DNA of 64,000 nt from Pedobacter hartonius (GTDB taxonomy: Bacteria; Bacteroidota; Bacteroidia; Sphingobacteriales; Sphingobacteriaceae), in contig NZ_FNRA01000012.1 in the NCBI RefSeq assembly GCF_900107535.1, forward strand, positions 62,001 through 126,000. Direction: 5' to 3'. Under the pieces are notes generated by a model that saw nothing but the letters and a program-made list of their open reading frames with translations, made no database searches and was not told the origin of the DNA. Below, piece after piece: positions 17,818-25,875 of the stretch. A program made the position numbers and the translations under genes. Numbering within the stretch: the first letter of the stretch is position 1; every line of letters starts with the position of its first letter.

Positions 17818-18332
17818 TTATACTGCAGTGTATTGTTTCCTGAAATGCTGAGGCGAGGAACCGGTCTGTTTGGTGAACAGGCGGATAAAGTAGGAAGGAT
17901 CATCATATCCTAGTTTTTATTGAGTGCCTTGGCAGTGATATTAAGGATATCCGCATATTCGGCTACAGTATGTTTGGTGGCAAAGTGCCACTCTACCAGC
18001 TGGGAGAAATGCCTGATAAATTCAAGCTCGTGCCTGCTCTCCTCCGTCTGTATATCATGTTCGAGTTTCCAGATCCTGGTAGATTTGATATCACGGTTGT
18101 AATAGATCATAGAACCGTAACAGCTTTGGTAATACTGTCCGCCGTGAACAAAAAATAAGGCGTCTGACTGAAGGTACTAAGAGTTAAAGTCTACCTTTAC
18201 CTTTGCTCCCTTTTTTAGAAAGATCACTTTAATATAATCATTGAACTGCTGACCGGCTGTATCTTCCGGCTTCTGGCCTTTCAAATCCATCAGACCAAAC
18301 TTTTTGAAGGAAAACTGTTTAAAATAGGCCAT
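17818..18332 (-). pseudogene. AraC family regulator relic (stop codon, internal deletion, frameshift)
   Basis: Read from the ATG at 18332, the frame gives MAYFKQFSFKKFGLMDLKGQ, then YIKVIFLKKGAKVKVDFNS, a TAG stop at 18177-18179, and continues in the same frame through LFFVHGGQYYQ and GSMIYYNRD to HELEFIRHFSQLVEWHF and VAEYADILNITAKALNK. At about 17912-17916 the frame shifts into LGYDDPSYFIRLFTKQTGSSPQHFRKQ, the second HTH of an AraC protein, ending at 17818. The effector-domain middle and the linker between the HTHs (about 30 residues) are missing. The remnant is about 170 codons of an expected 280-300. Confidence 0.82.
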
Positions 18333-18452
18333 CGTCCGTTAAAATTTTATGCAGTAATAGCAGATTTTTCAACGTATAGCTATAAGGAATGTACGGTATT
18401 CTATAATAATATCCCTTTAAGTCCGGGGCAATGGTGAGGTCCCCCACCAGGA

Positions 18453-18538
18453 TACTGAATAAAATCTAAGCGTAATGAATAAAATTCAGTACCACAGCTT
18501 CTTTATGAAGCAATAATATATTATTTTATTTAAACTTG
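18453..18538 (+). promoter_or_regulatory. Inverted repeat and -7-like element upstream of the Nudix regulator
   Basis: TACTGAAT (18453-18460) and ATTCAGTA (18484-18491) form an 8-bp inverted repeat, with an AT-rich direct repeat (GAATAAAAT) inside. TAAACTTG (18531-18538) is one base off TAnnTTTG and lies 30 bp before the ATG at 18569. It may be an operator for autoregulation, but the spacing between the arms is wide. Confidence 0.35.
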
Positions 18539-18568
18539 CAAATATTTATTTTAGGCTTATTATTGCGG

Positions 18569-19309
18569 AACATGGAAAAAGACGAAAAGATAATAGAGAT
18601 GAGCCGTCAGATGTGGGACAATGCCGTCCCTCACATTTCGGTTGACAGTGTAGTTTTTGGCTTTCATGAAAACCAGCTTAAAGTACTGCTGACAAGGATG
18701 GCCTCTACCCGGCAATGGCTGCTGCCAGGCGGGTATGTATTCAAGAATGAAAATGTTGAAGATGCAGCACAAAGGGTGCTTAGGGAGCGTACAGGCGTAG
18801 ATAGGGTCTATTTACAGGAATTTGGTGTATTCGGGAACATCAACCGCTCTGAAGGATATTTTGACGATTATGAGGATGATCTCTGGCATAAACAACGTTT
18901 CATTTCAATAGGTTTTTATGCGTTAGTAAACTACATGGAAGTAATCCCAGAAATAGATGATTACAGTGATATCTGCGAATGGAAAGCGATTGATGAGATG
19001 CCGGCACTGGCCATGGACCACCAGGCAATTTATGATACTGCGCTGACATCTTTAAGGCAGCAACTGAGTTATAAACCTATCGGTATGAACCTGCTTCCGG
19101 AACGATTTACAATCTCCGAACTACAGAAATTGTATGAAACAATATTGGGAAGAACTTTGAACAGGGGAAATTTTTACCGGCGCATCATGCGGTTCGGTAT
19201 TCTGATCAAACATGAGGATCGCCGTAAAGGCGGGGCGCATAAATCACCCAACCTTTACAGCATTGATCCTGTAAAATATCATGAATCTCTTCAGGGCATA
19301 GACTGGTAG
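18569..19309 (+). CDS. Nudix-domain transcriptional regulator (NrtR/AraR-like)
   Basis: 246 residues from the ATG at 18569. The N-terminal Nudix fold (about 20-150) contains the ISVDSVVFGF strand and GGYVFKNENVEDAAQRVLRERTGV in the Nudix-box position. Two conserved catalytic residues of the box (REUXEE) are changed (RVLRER), so hydrolysis is doubtful. The C-terminal winged helix (about 165-240: LPERFTISELQKLYETILG, NRGNFYRRIMRFGIL) matches the NrtR family, in which a Nudix fold senses ADP-ribose or sugar effectors. In Bacteroidota this architecture includes AraR-type sugar regulators. No obvious target operon is adjacent, and the TolC relic converges on it. Confidence 0.85.
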   Translation, partial: NMEKDEKIIEMSRQMWDNAVPHISVDSVVFGFHENQLKVLLTRMASTRQWLLPGGYVFKNENVEDAAQRVLRERTGVDRVYLQEFGVFGNINRSEGYFDDYEDDLWHKQRFISIGFYALVNYMEVIPEIDDYSDICEWKAIDEMPALAMDHQAIYDTALTSLRQQLSYKPIGMNLLPERFTISELQKLYETILGRTLNRGNFYRRIMRFGILIKHEDRRKGGAHKSPNLYSIDPVKYHESLQGIDW

Positions 19310-19313
19310 CTGG

Positions 19314-19905
19314 TTATTTCCAGCCACCGCCCAATGCACGGTAAAGATTCACTACTGCCTGCAATTTCTGCAGCTGATCACTTACTCCGCTCAGCTGTGC
19401 TGCCAACAGGCTTTGCTCTGAAGTCAGCACATCCGTATAGTTCGTAGCAGAGCTGAAACGCAATAACTCCTGGGTATAGTCCACAGCTTTGGTAAGTGCC
19501 AGGATCTGTGTTGCCCTGGAATCCTGTTTGGCTACGGCCGACTGGTAATCGAACAGTGAGTTGGATACTTCCTGTCCGGCAACCAGCAGCGTCTGCTGAA
19601 AGGTATTCATTGCCTGTTGCGATTGAGCAGTGGTCAGCCTGGCTTTATTGATCCCCTGGTTAAAGATCGGCTGCGTCAGTCCGCCTATTAATGAATAAAA
19701 GATAGACTCATCAAAAAAGTTCTTTAACTGCAGGGTGGATAAACCGCCGTCTGCGGTTAACGTTAAACTTGGATAGAAATATGTTCTGGCGAGGTTGGTG
19801 TTTTCAAATGAATTCCTGAATGCAAATTCTGCCTGCTGAACGTCAGGACGGTTATGCAGTAGTTGGGACGGCAGGCCTATTGACAGGTTTGTTGGGGTCA
19901 CCTGT
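19314..19905 (-). pseudogene. C-terminal fragment of a TolC-family RND efflux outer-membrane factor
   Basis: About 195 codons of an expected about 470. IGLPSQLLHNRPDVQQAEFAFRNSFENTNLARTYFYPSLTL is the OEP repeat start typical of NodT/OprM-type factors. It continues with FNQGINKARLTTAQSQQAM and the C-terminal NYTDVLTSEQSLLAAQLSGVSDQLQKLQAVVNLYRALGGGW. There is no lipoprotein signal or first OEP repeat: homology ends at about 19905, next to unrelated sequence. A GTG at 19901 could start translation, but the product would lack half of the barrel and helical tunnel. No RND pump or adaptor genes remain. Confidence 0.82.
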
Positions 19906-20357
19906 GTCTCTTACTGCCATTTCTTTATTACTGTTTAATATTCTTATTTAACATATTTGTTAAACAAAGATATTTAAATGAGTTACAACACCGATCATAA
20001 TTTTGCCAACTTCATTAAAATGCTAACAGGTAATGGAAGTGTTACACAAATCACAATCTGAAAGCTATTGCTGAGTGGTATAATCCATAACGCTGCATTC
20101 AATCAAATGAACTGAATAAATACTACAGATCGGATGAAATTAGACAAGCATGCCGAATACACCGACGAAAGAAGGGGTTTGCAGGGTGGCTTTTAATTTT
20201 GGAGTCGTTGTGCCGGTGCTGCAAACTGAAATACGCTTATATTTAAGCAAACTTACGCTTATGGAAAATGAAGAATTTAGCTACCTTCTTGCACGCCTGC
20301 GTATAGTTACGAGCTTTTTCAGATATGGTGTATCCCTTGCTAATCCGGTACTTCCTC
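19906..20357. other. Gene-free interval
   Basis: Apart from the residual promoter near 19956-19972, I see no supported gene. A frame at 20150-20383 has no recognisable features and overlaps the end of the SGNH gene. CCTCCT (20355-20360) and AGGAGG (20370-20375) make a small hairpin at the SGNH stop codon. Confidence 0.5.
19956..19972 (-). promoter_or_regulatory. Residual minus-strand promoter with small palindrome
   Basis: TATCTTTG on the minus strand (19965-19972) is a perfect TAnnTTTG. TTTGTT-A-AACAAA (19956-19968) is a 6-bp-arm palindrome overlapping it, like a TetR/AcrR operator. It lies about 50 bp upstream of the TolC relic and is probably the promoter of a deleted efflux operon. Confidence 0.45.
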
Positions 20358-21029
20358 CTAGTGTTTCAGGAGGTGCGGGATGAGCAGTTTGTTCCATATT
20401 TTATAGCCGGAGCCATTCATATGTAACATGTCCTGCTTGAACAATACGGGTTGCATAGCTCCGCTTTTATCCAGCATGGGATGATAGACATCAACGAAGG
20501 TGATGTGCTGCTGTCCTTTGATAAAGTTACTGATTAGCTGATTGGCCTGAATTGCCAGTTGCTGGTATTGTTTCCTTGATGGGCTTCCTTTTATGGCTAT
20601 ATATACTATAGGGGTATTCGGAAGTTTGGTTCTGATATCTGCGTATAGCTTTTTAAAGTCGTTGAACACTAATGCGGCGTTAGGGGCTTTAAGCAGGTCA
20701 TTCTCCCCTACGTAAATAACGATCTGTTTGGGATGGTACGGAAATACGATCTCATTCAGATAGCGGTCTACATCGCTGGTCACCGCCCCACCGATGCCAC
20801 GGTTGAGCACAGTGTAGTTTTTGAAAGTCGTTGTAAAATCTACCCAGAGGCGAATGGAGGAACTGCCGATAAATAAGATGGGCTCTTTTGGCGGCGCATA
20901 GATCTGGTCATATACTTTGATCGCTTTGACGTCATCCCAGAATGGAGGATGTTCCTGGGCATGGGCATTCAGGCTGGCTATAACAAGGAAAATTGCGCCT
21001 AATAATGCTGATTTGAAGGTTTGTATCAT
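20358..21029 (-). CDS. Exported SGNH/GDSL hydrolase
   Basis: 223 residues with a signal peptide (MIQTFKSALLGAIFLVIASLNAHAQ). The four SGNH blocks are visible: ILFIGSSSIRLW (block I Ser), NRGIGGAVTSD (block II Gly), IYVGENDLL (block III Asn) and DMLHMNGSGYKIW (block V, catalytic Asp/His). It is likely a periplasmic or secreted esterase or acetylhydrolase, similar to platelet-activating-factor acetylhydrolase-like GDSL lipases. It is transcribed divergently from the Mla operon. Confidence 0.9.
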   Translation of the reverse strand: MIQTFKSALLGAIFLVIASLNAHAQEHPPFWDDVKAIKVYDQIYAPPKEPILFIGSSSIRLWVDFTTTFKNYTVLNRGIGGAVTSDVDRYLNEIVFPYHPKQIVIYVGENDLLKAPNAALVFNDFKKLYADIRTKLPNTPIVYIAIKGSPSRKQYQQLAIQANQLISNFIKGQQHITFVDVYHPMLDKSGAMQPVLFKQDMLHMNGSGYKIWNKLLIPHLLKH

Positions 21030-21113
21030 ATGGTTTAATTATTGCTTATGGGCACATCATTATTGTGTCATTTTAAAATCGTGGATTGGTGAATGATTCA
21101 TGATATCTTACAT

Positions 21114-21138
21114 TTGACCAAAATGCATATTTAGTCAA
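21114..21138. promoter_or_regulatory. Palindromic operator candidate between SGNH and mla genes
   Basis: TTGACCAAA (21114-21122) and TTTAGTCAA (21130-21138) are inverted arms with one mismatch around ATGCATA. The element lies 97 bp upstream of the MlaE-type gene and 85 bp upstream of the divergent SGNH gene. No regulator is adjacent. Confidence 0.4.
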
Positions 21139-21234
21139 CATAAAACAAAAACAATTTTCTTATTTTGTTGCTTTCTTATATAGAATAAATATAATGATGA
21201 TTTAAATTATATTTGGCAGCATCAATCATAACGA

Positions 21235-22041
21235 ATGGATCCGAACTCAGACAATCCCAATATCCAGCCTACCAAATACATCGTATCCAAAAAAATGGAC
21301 GATTTGTTCTTTACTGTTTACGAAATCTATCAATTCATCCTTCGTTTCTTCAAGGAAGTATTCATACCTCCGTACGAATTTAAGGAAATTATACATCAAT
21401 GTTATGAGGTAGGTTATAAATCCCTTCCACTGATTTCCCTTACCGGCTTTATTACAGGTGTAGTATTTACCAACCAGTCACGCCCTTCACTGGCAAACTT
21501 TGGTGCCACATCGTGGTTACCTTCCCTGATCTCAATCGCTATTGTCCGGGCACTTGCTCCTCTGGTTACTGCGCTGATCGCTGCTGGAAAAGTAGGCTCC
21601 AATATGGGTGCCGAACTGGGTTCTATGAAAGTGACAGAGCAGATTGATGCCATGGAAGTTTCGGCCACTAATCCTTTTAAATATCTTGTAGTCAGCAGAA
21701 TACTGGCCACTACATTTATGATACCTTTATTGGTGATGTACACGGCATTTGTAGCGCTGATGGGCGCTTATTTAAGTGTGCATAGTAATGAGCAGACCAG
21801 CTTCGCAATGTTTTTCTCACAGGTGTTTGATTCACTCAGCTTTTTAGATCTTTTTAGTACCTCGTTTAAATCGACCGTCTTTGGTTTTACCATTGGTGTT
21901 GTTGGCTGTTATTGTGGTTATAATTCTACTAAGGGAACTGAAGGTGTTGGAAAAGCTGCTAACTCAGCCGTAGTCGCGGCCATGTTCCTGATCTTCGTGG
22001 AAGAAATAGTTATTGTTGCAATTGTAAATGCCTTCCGTTAA
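21235..22041 (+). CDS. mlaE: MlaE-family ABC transporter permease
   Basis: 268 residues. The MlaE signature is clear: IHQCYEVGYKSLPLISLTGFITGVVFTNQSRPSLANFGA, then AALIAAGKVGSNMGAELGSMKVTEQIDAMEV and PFKYLVVSRILATTFMIPLL. Five to six membrane helices end in ALIFVEEIVIVAIVNAF-like sequence. It is the inner-membrane permease of a phospholipid transport system that maintains outer-membrane lipid asymmetry. The ATPase gene follows after 6 bp and the MCE protein after that. As in many Bacteroidota, MlaB and MlaC genes are not adjacent. Confidence 0.92.
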   Translation: MDPNSDNPNIQPTKYIVSKKMDDLFFTVYEIYQFILRFFKEVFIPPYEFKEIIHQCYEVGYKSLPLISLTGFITGVVFTNQSRPSLANFGATSWLPSLISIAIVRALAPLVTALIAAGKVGSNMGAELGSMKVTEQIDAMEVSATNPFKYLVVSRILATTFMIPLLVMYTAFVALMGAYLSVHSNEQTSFAMFFSQVFDSLSFLDLFSTSFKSTVFGFTIGVVGCYCGYNSTKGTEGVGKAANSAVVAAMFLIFVEEIVIVAIVNAFR

Positions 22042-22047
22042 AAGATC

Positions 22048-22821
22048 ATGATAAAAGAACAGAAAGCGATAGATAGAAATAACCCAGTAATCTCTATTAG
22101 AGGCTTGCAAAAGGCTTTTGGAAGTCTTCATATACTCAGAGGTGTAAACCTCGATGTTTACAAAGGAGAAAACCTGGTGGTATTGGGCCGTTCCGGTACA
22201 GGAAAATCAGTGCTGATCAAAATTATTTCAGGATTGCTCCTCCCCGATGCGGGACAAGTAAATGTATTGGGCCAGGAAGTAGCAGAGCTGCCTTCCCGGG
22301 AGCTGATGGAGTTACGGTTAAAAGTAGGGTTTTCTTTTCAGAACAGTGCGTTGTATGATAGTATGACTGTACGGCAGAACCTGGAGTTCCCGCTTGTCCG
22401 GAATTCAAGAAACTTAAAGCGCAGCCAGATCAATGATGAAGTGGAAAGTGTACTTGACGCTGTAGGGCTGTTGCAAACTATTGAGCAGATGCCTTCGGAA
22501 TTGTCAGGTGGACAACGCAAGCGTATAGGTATAGCAAGAACATTGATTCTGAGGCCTGAAATCATGTTATATGATGAACCAACAGCCGGACTGGATCCTA
22601 TCACCTGCATAGAAATCAATAACCTGATCAACGAAGTTCAGGAAAAATATAAAACGACCGCCATCATTATTACACATGATTTAACCTGTGCAAAGGAAAC
22701 TGGCGACAGAATTGCTATGCTACTGGACGGACAATTTGCTATACAGGGAACATTCGACGAAGTTTTCGCCAGTGATGATCTCCGTGTGCAATCTTTTTAC
22801 AATTATAATTTTACAGAATAG
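22048..22821 (+). CDS. mlaF: MlaF-type ABC transporter ATP-binding protein
   Basis: 257 residues. Walker A is GRSGTGKSVL (about 49-58), the Q-loop is in VGFSFQNSALYDSMTV, the signature is LSGGQRKRIGIARTL, Walker B is IMLYDEPTAGLD and the H-loop is IIITHD. GRSGTGKS together with the phrase SALYDSMTVRQNLEFPL is characteristic of MlaF/Ttg2A. It energises the permease encoded just upstream. The start at 22048 lies 6 bp after the mlaE stop, and the MCE gene begins 5 bp after its own stop, so the three form a tight operon. Confidence 0.93.
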   Translation: MIKEQKAIDRNNPVISIRGLQKAFGSLHILRGVNLDVYKGENLVVLGRSGTGKSVLIKIISGLLLPDAGQVNVLGQEVAELPSRELMELRLKVGFSFQNSALYDSMTVRQNLEFPLVRNSRNLKRSQINDEVESVLDAVGLLQTIEQMPSELSGGQRKRIGIARTLILRPEIMLYDEPTAGLDPITCIEINNLINEVQEKYKTTAIIITHDLTCAKETGDRIAMLLDGQFAIQGTFDEVFASDDLRVQSFYNYNFTE

Positions 22822-22826
22822 AATAA

Positions 22827-23831
22827 ATGAGCGCTTCAGAAAACAAAAGGTCAGTAATCGTAGGGATTTTCATCGTCATCGGCGTAATCATCTTTATTGC
22901 AGGTGTGCTTACCCTGGGAGGAAAACAAAAACGGTTTGTCAGCAGTATTACGCTTAAAGCTATATTTAACAATGTAAATGGTATCACAGCGGGAAACAAT
23001 GTATTTTTCTCCGGTGTAAAGATCGGTACCGTCAGCAAAGTTGCATTCTATGGCAATGCCCAGGTTGAAGTAACGCTGCATATCGAAGAATCGGCACAGC
23101 AATATATCCACAAAAACTCAATGGCAAAGCTGAGTTCAGAAGGTTTCATCGGAAATAAAATGATCGAGATACTGGGTGGAACAGCACAGGCGCCAGTGGT
23201 TGAAGATGGTGACAGGTTGGATATCGCTGCTGCACTGGCACCTGATGACATTCTGAAAACACTGCAGGACAACAATAAGAACATTTTGGCCATCACTACC
23301 GACTTCAGGAAAGTTAGTGCAGAAATAGTTAGGGGAAAAGGCGCCGTGGGAGCTTTACTTACAGATTCTGTAATGGCCGACCGCCTGCGCCAGATGACGG
23401 TGAACCTGGAGAATGCTTCTGCTACTACAGCAAGGGTTACTTCTGCTATTTCACAATATACCTCTAAACTGAATAATAAGGGTACATTGGCAACAGAACT
23501 GCTCACCGATACCGTAGTCTTCAGTAACCTTAAATCGGCTGTTAAAAGCCTGCAGGTTACCGCTGCTTCCGCTTCCGAAATGACAGGAAATTTTAATGCC
23601 ACAAGTAAAAAACTGAATTCTGATAAAAATGCTGTGGGTGTTTTATTGAACGATGAAGAGACTGGTGCACGTTTGAAAAGTACAGTTACCAATCTGGAAT
23701 CAAGTACCAAAAAACTTGATGAGAATATGGAAGCACTACAGCATAATTTCCTGCTGAGAGGTTTCTTCAGGAAGAGAGATAAAGCAGCTGCAAAGGAAAA
23801 AGAGAAAGCTCAGGAACAACAGCAACAATAA
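22827..23831 (+). CDS. mlaD: MCE family protein (MlaD-type)
   Basis: 334 residues with one N-terminal TM helix (SVIVGIFIVIGVIIFIAGVL, about 9-28). The MCE domain (about 40-120) includes FNNVNGITAGNNVFFSGVKIGTVSKVAF and GFIGNKMIEILGG. A long helical C-terminal region (about 140-320) follows, rich in Ala/Thr/Ser/Asn with repeated GALLTDSV- and GTLATELLTDTV-like segments. These helices probably form the periplasmic tunnel. The C-terminus is charged and Gln-rich (AAAKEKEKAQEQQQQ). It carries the substrate between the inner-membrane complex and the outer membrane. Confidence 0.92.
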   Translation: MSASENKRSVIVGIFIVIGVIIFIAGVLTLGGKQKRFVSSITLKAIFNNVNGITAGNNVFFSGVKIGTVSKVAFYGNAQVEVTLHIEESAQQYIHKNSMAKLSSEGFIGNKMIEILGGTAQAPVVEDGDRLDIAAALAPDDILKTLQDNNKNILAITTDFRKVSAEIVRGKGAVGALLTDSVMADRLRQMTVNLENASATTARVTSAISQYTSKLNNKGTLATELLTDTVVFSNLKSAVKSLQVTAASASEMTGNFNATSKKLNSDKNAVGVLLNDEETGARLKSTVTNLESSTKKLDENMEALQHNFLLRGFFRKRDKAAAKEKEKAQEQQQQ

Positions 23832-23875
23832 TTGATGATGATGAGCGAGATTTGATACCGGACTCCGCCAAAAAA

Positions 23876-23915
23876 ATAGCCCTGGTCTCTAAGTATAGAA
23901 ACCGGGGCTATTTTA
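23876..23915 (+). terminator. Terminator of the mla operon
   Basis: Arms 23876-23886 (ATAGCCCTGGT) and 23901-23911 (ACCGGGGCTAT) pair with one G-U, followed by TTTT. A run of A before the left arm makes it potentially bidirectional, which fits the convergent SseB-like gene ending at 23928. Confidence 0.85.
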
Positions 23916-23927
23916 CTTATTTCCTAT

Positions 23928-24389
23928 CTACATCCTTCCATCCAGCAGACGTTCAGCTACCGAAGCTGATATTTTATTTTTGTATTCTGAGTACGGATTA
24001 ACAATAAATGTTTCACCCAGGGCAACGCTAAACAGGTCTGCCCCGCTCATTTTTAAGAACTCGACATCGTCTGTTACGATACCGTTATCAAAGATCCTGT
24101 CGATGCTTGTAAACAGCGGGATACTTCCATCAGGAAGTGAATAAATCTCAACGCTTGTACCAACCTCCAGGTATTGATAACCTTCAGAAACGTTAACGTT
24201 TACTGAGATAACTATAATTTCGTCTGTTAGTACCCGACTGTAAAATGCCGACTTATAGGCAGGCTCCTGTATGGCTTTTTCCATAAGCACATCGAGTTCC
24301 ATATCCTCAGTTTCAGCTATCATCTCCTCAGTGACACTGTCCAGTGGATCGGTTTCCTTTTTCTGCTTAAATATATCAAATAGTCCCAT
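23928..24389 (-). CDS. SseB-like protein
   Basis: 153 residues from the ATG at 24389 (MGLFDIFKQKKE), preceded by AAAGGAG at good distance, a clear Shine-Dalgarno that rejects the longer frame to 24449. After an acidic linker the body (LDVLMEKAIQEPAYKSAFYSRVLTDEIIVI, then LPDGSIPLFTSIDRIFDNGI and ADLFSVALGETFIVNPYSEYKNKI) follows the SseB N-terminal domain, where an F/VxTSxxRI step and a VxNPxS step recur. The molecular role of SseB domains is poorly defined. It is cytosolic. The ferritin gene is upstream but separated by 230 bp with a terminator. Confidence 0.72.
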   Translation of the reverse strand: MGLFDIFKQKKETDPLDSVTEEMIAETEDMELDVLMEKAIQEPAYKSAFYSRVLTDEIIVISVNVNVSEGYQYLEVGTSVEIYSLPDGSIPLFTSIDRIFDNGIVTDDVEFLKMSGADLFSVALGETFIVNPYSEYKNKISASVAERLLDGRM

Positions 24390-24574
24390 ATTGAGTATCT
24401 CCTTTAAATGATTAAAAAATCTATATGTATATATAACAATGATATTCAATTTTTAGTTTCAAAAAGGTATATATAACTCAATTGATACATTTATTTAACC
24501 AACCGGATGAGAGGTTCACAGGTTAAATGATGCGATGATCGCAGAAGCAGTTTCAGACGGGGAGATCATGGAAC

Positions 24575-24606
24575 AAAAAAAAACCGTCCAATTACTGAAC
24601 GGTTTT
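24575..24606 (-). terminator. Rho-independent terminator of ferritin gene
   Basis: On the minus strand AAAACCGT...ACGGTTTT forms a stem followed by a run of nine T. It begins 19 bp past the ferritin stop codon. Confidence 0.85.
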
Positions 24607-24624
24607 CCGGAATAACAGCTAAGC

Positions 24625-25155
24625 TTAACCTTCGCTATCGTATTTTATATCGTTAACGTGTTTGTCAATTTCCCATCTTCCGGTTCCTGCTTCGCCGATC
24701 ACGTCAAACAATTCAAGCGCACGTCTTGCTTTGTATTCTTCTTCACGTTGTTCTTTGAAAAACCAGTTTAAGAATTCGATAGTTACATAGTCCTGCTCTT
24801 TATAGCAGTTGGCCGCGATATTTTTTAGCGACTGTGTTACACTGATCTCGGCCTCCAAAGCTTCTTCAAAAACTTCTCTGAAAGAGTTAAACTCAGTTTG
24901 TATATTGGTTACTTCTGGTGATATAGCTGAACCGCCCATATCCAGAACGTATTTAAAAATTTTAAGCTGATGCTGTCTTTCTTCTTCAGATTGTTTGAAG
25001 AAATAGTCAGACGAGAAATCAAATCCGTTACTATCACACCAAGATGCCATTGCAAGATAAGCTGATGCAGATTGAGCTTCTTTTTTTATTTGTTGATTTA
25101 ACAATGATTCGATCTCAGTTGAGAGCAAACATTGAACGCGAGTGATGTCTTTCAT
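24625..25155 (-). CDS. ftn: Ferritin
   Basis: 176 residues from MKDITRVQCLLSTEIESLLNQQ; the longer frame to 25194 adds an unlikely polar leader. Four-helix-bundle ferritin of the non-haem bacterial type. Ferroxidase ligands are visible: Glu in LLSTEIESLLNQQIKKEAQSASAYLAMASW (helix A Glu plus Tyr), Glu/His in KQSEEERQHQLKIF, Glu in EEALEAEISVT and Gln in FKEQREEEYKARR. It stores iron as a 24-mer in the cytosol. It is monocistronic with its own terminator. Confidence 0.93.
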   Translation of the reverse strand: MKDITRVQCLLSTEIESLLNQQIKKEAQSASAYLAMASWCDSNGFDFSSDYFFKQSEEERQHQLKIFKYVLDMGGSAISPEVTNIQTEFNSFREVFEEALEAEISVTQSLKNIAANCYKEQDYVTIEFLNWFFKEQREEEYKARRALELFDVIGEAGTGRWEIDKHVNDIKYDSEG

Positions 25156-25262
25156 ATATTTGTATTTATGTCTTTGTCGATTTGACTGATACAAAAATAG
25201 TGCTTAAAATCAACTTTGTAGCATTAAATAGAAATATGGAAAGATTCTAAATCTAAAGAAGG

Positions 25263-25637
25263 TCAGATACTTAGGCGGTAAACCCTGTCATGTATGATAC
25301 GGTTGAGCTCCAGCATCACGAACGTTCCTTCCAGTAATTGTTTAAAGTCTATGATCTCCAGCAGGGTTAAAACATAACAGTGATCACATGCACAGATGAA
25401 TACGATTTCAAGATCCGGACTGATTTCGGAGTTCAGCAAAAGGGCCTCTATGTCAATAGCATAGATCGCTTTCCTGAGCTTCATAATACTTCTGTAATCA
25501 AAACGTGCAAGTTTACCTACAAAATCAATATACCAGCAATTTTCTTTGTCAGACTGAAAAACAGAACCCCTTAGGGTTTGAAATACTTCTACAAATTCAA
25601 CTGATGGTGCTGCGGTTATTACGTTTTGCATTAACAA
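25263..25637 (-). CDS. Hypothetical protein
   Basis: 124 residues, not recognised. It starts MLMQNVITAAPSVEFVEVFQTLRG, with a second ATG two codons in. It has an alternating alpha/beta look (CWYIDFVGKLARFDYRSIMKLRKAIYAIDIEALLL, LEIVFICACDHCYVLTLLEIIDFKQLLEG) with CACDHC in the middle. There is no signal peptide or membrane helix. The leader (25638-25700) is AT-rich and the gene stands alone between ferritin and the SDR gene. Coding looks plausible from the amino-acid composition, but this is not certain. Confidence 0.6.
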   Translation of the reverse strand: MLMQNVITAAPSVEFVEVFQTLRGSVFQSDKENCWYIDFVGKLARFDYRSIMKLRKAIYAIDIEALLLNSEISPDLEIVFICACDHCYVLTLLEIIDFKQLLEGTFVMLELNRIIHDRVYRLSI

Positions 25638-25875
25638 TTATGATTATAATACAAATATTAGCATTATTAAGACTGGATACAAATAAATTCTCAATTAAAT
25701 TTTAAATATTTAGAAAATGTTGCATTTGAGTCCTCGGATGTCCCTTTTTTAGCACTTTCCATGTACTAATTTTTATGCCATACAGACTCTTGGTCCTACA
25801 GACATTGTTGTTATCCGCATATTAAATGCAATCCTGGTGGAACTCATCAGTCCCCTGCGCTGTCGTTTCCTTAAG

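Noticed and set aside
20150..20383. 77-codon plus-strand frame next to the SGNH gene
   Set aside because: No family, no promoter evidence, and it overlaps the SGNH 3' end.
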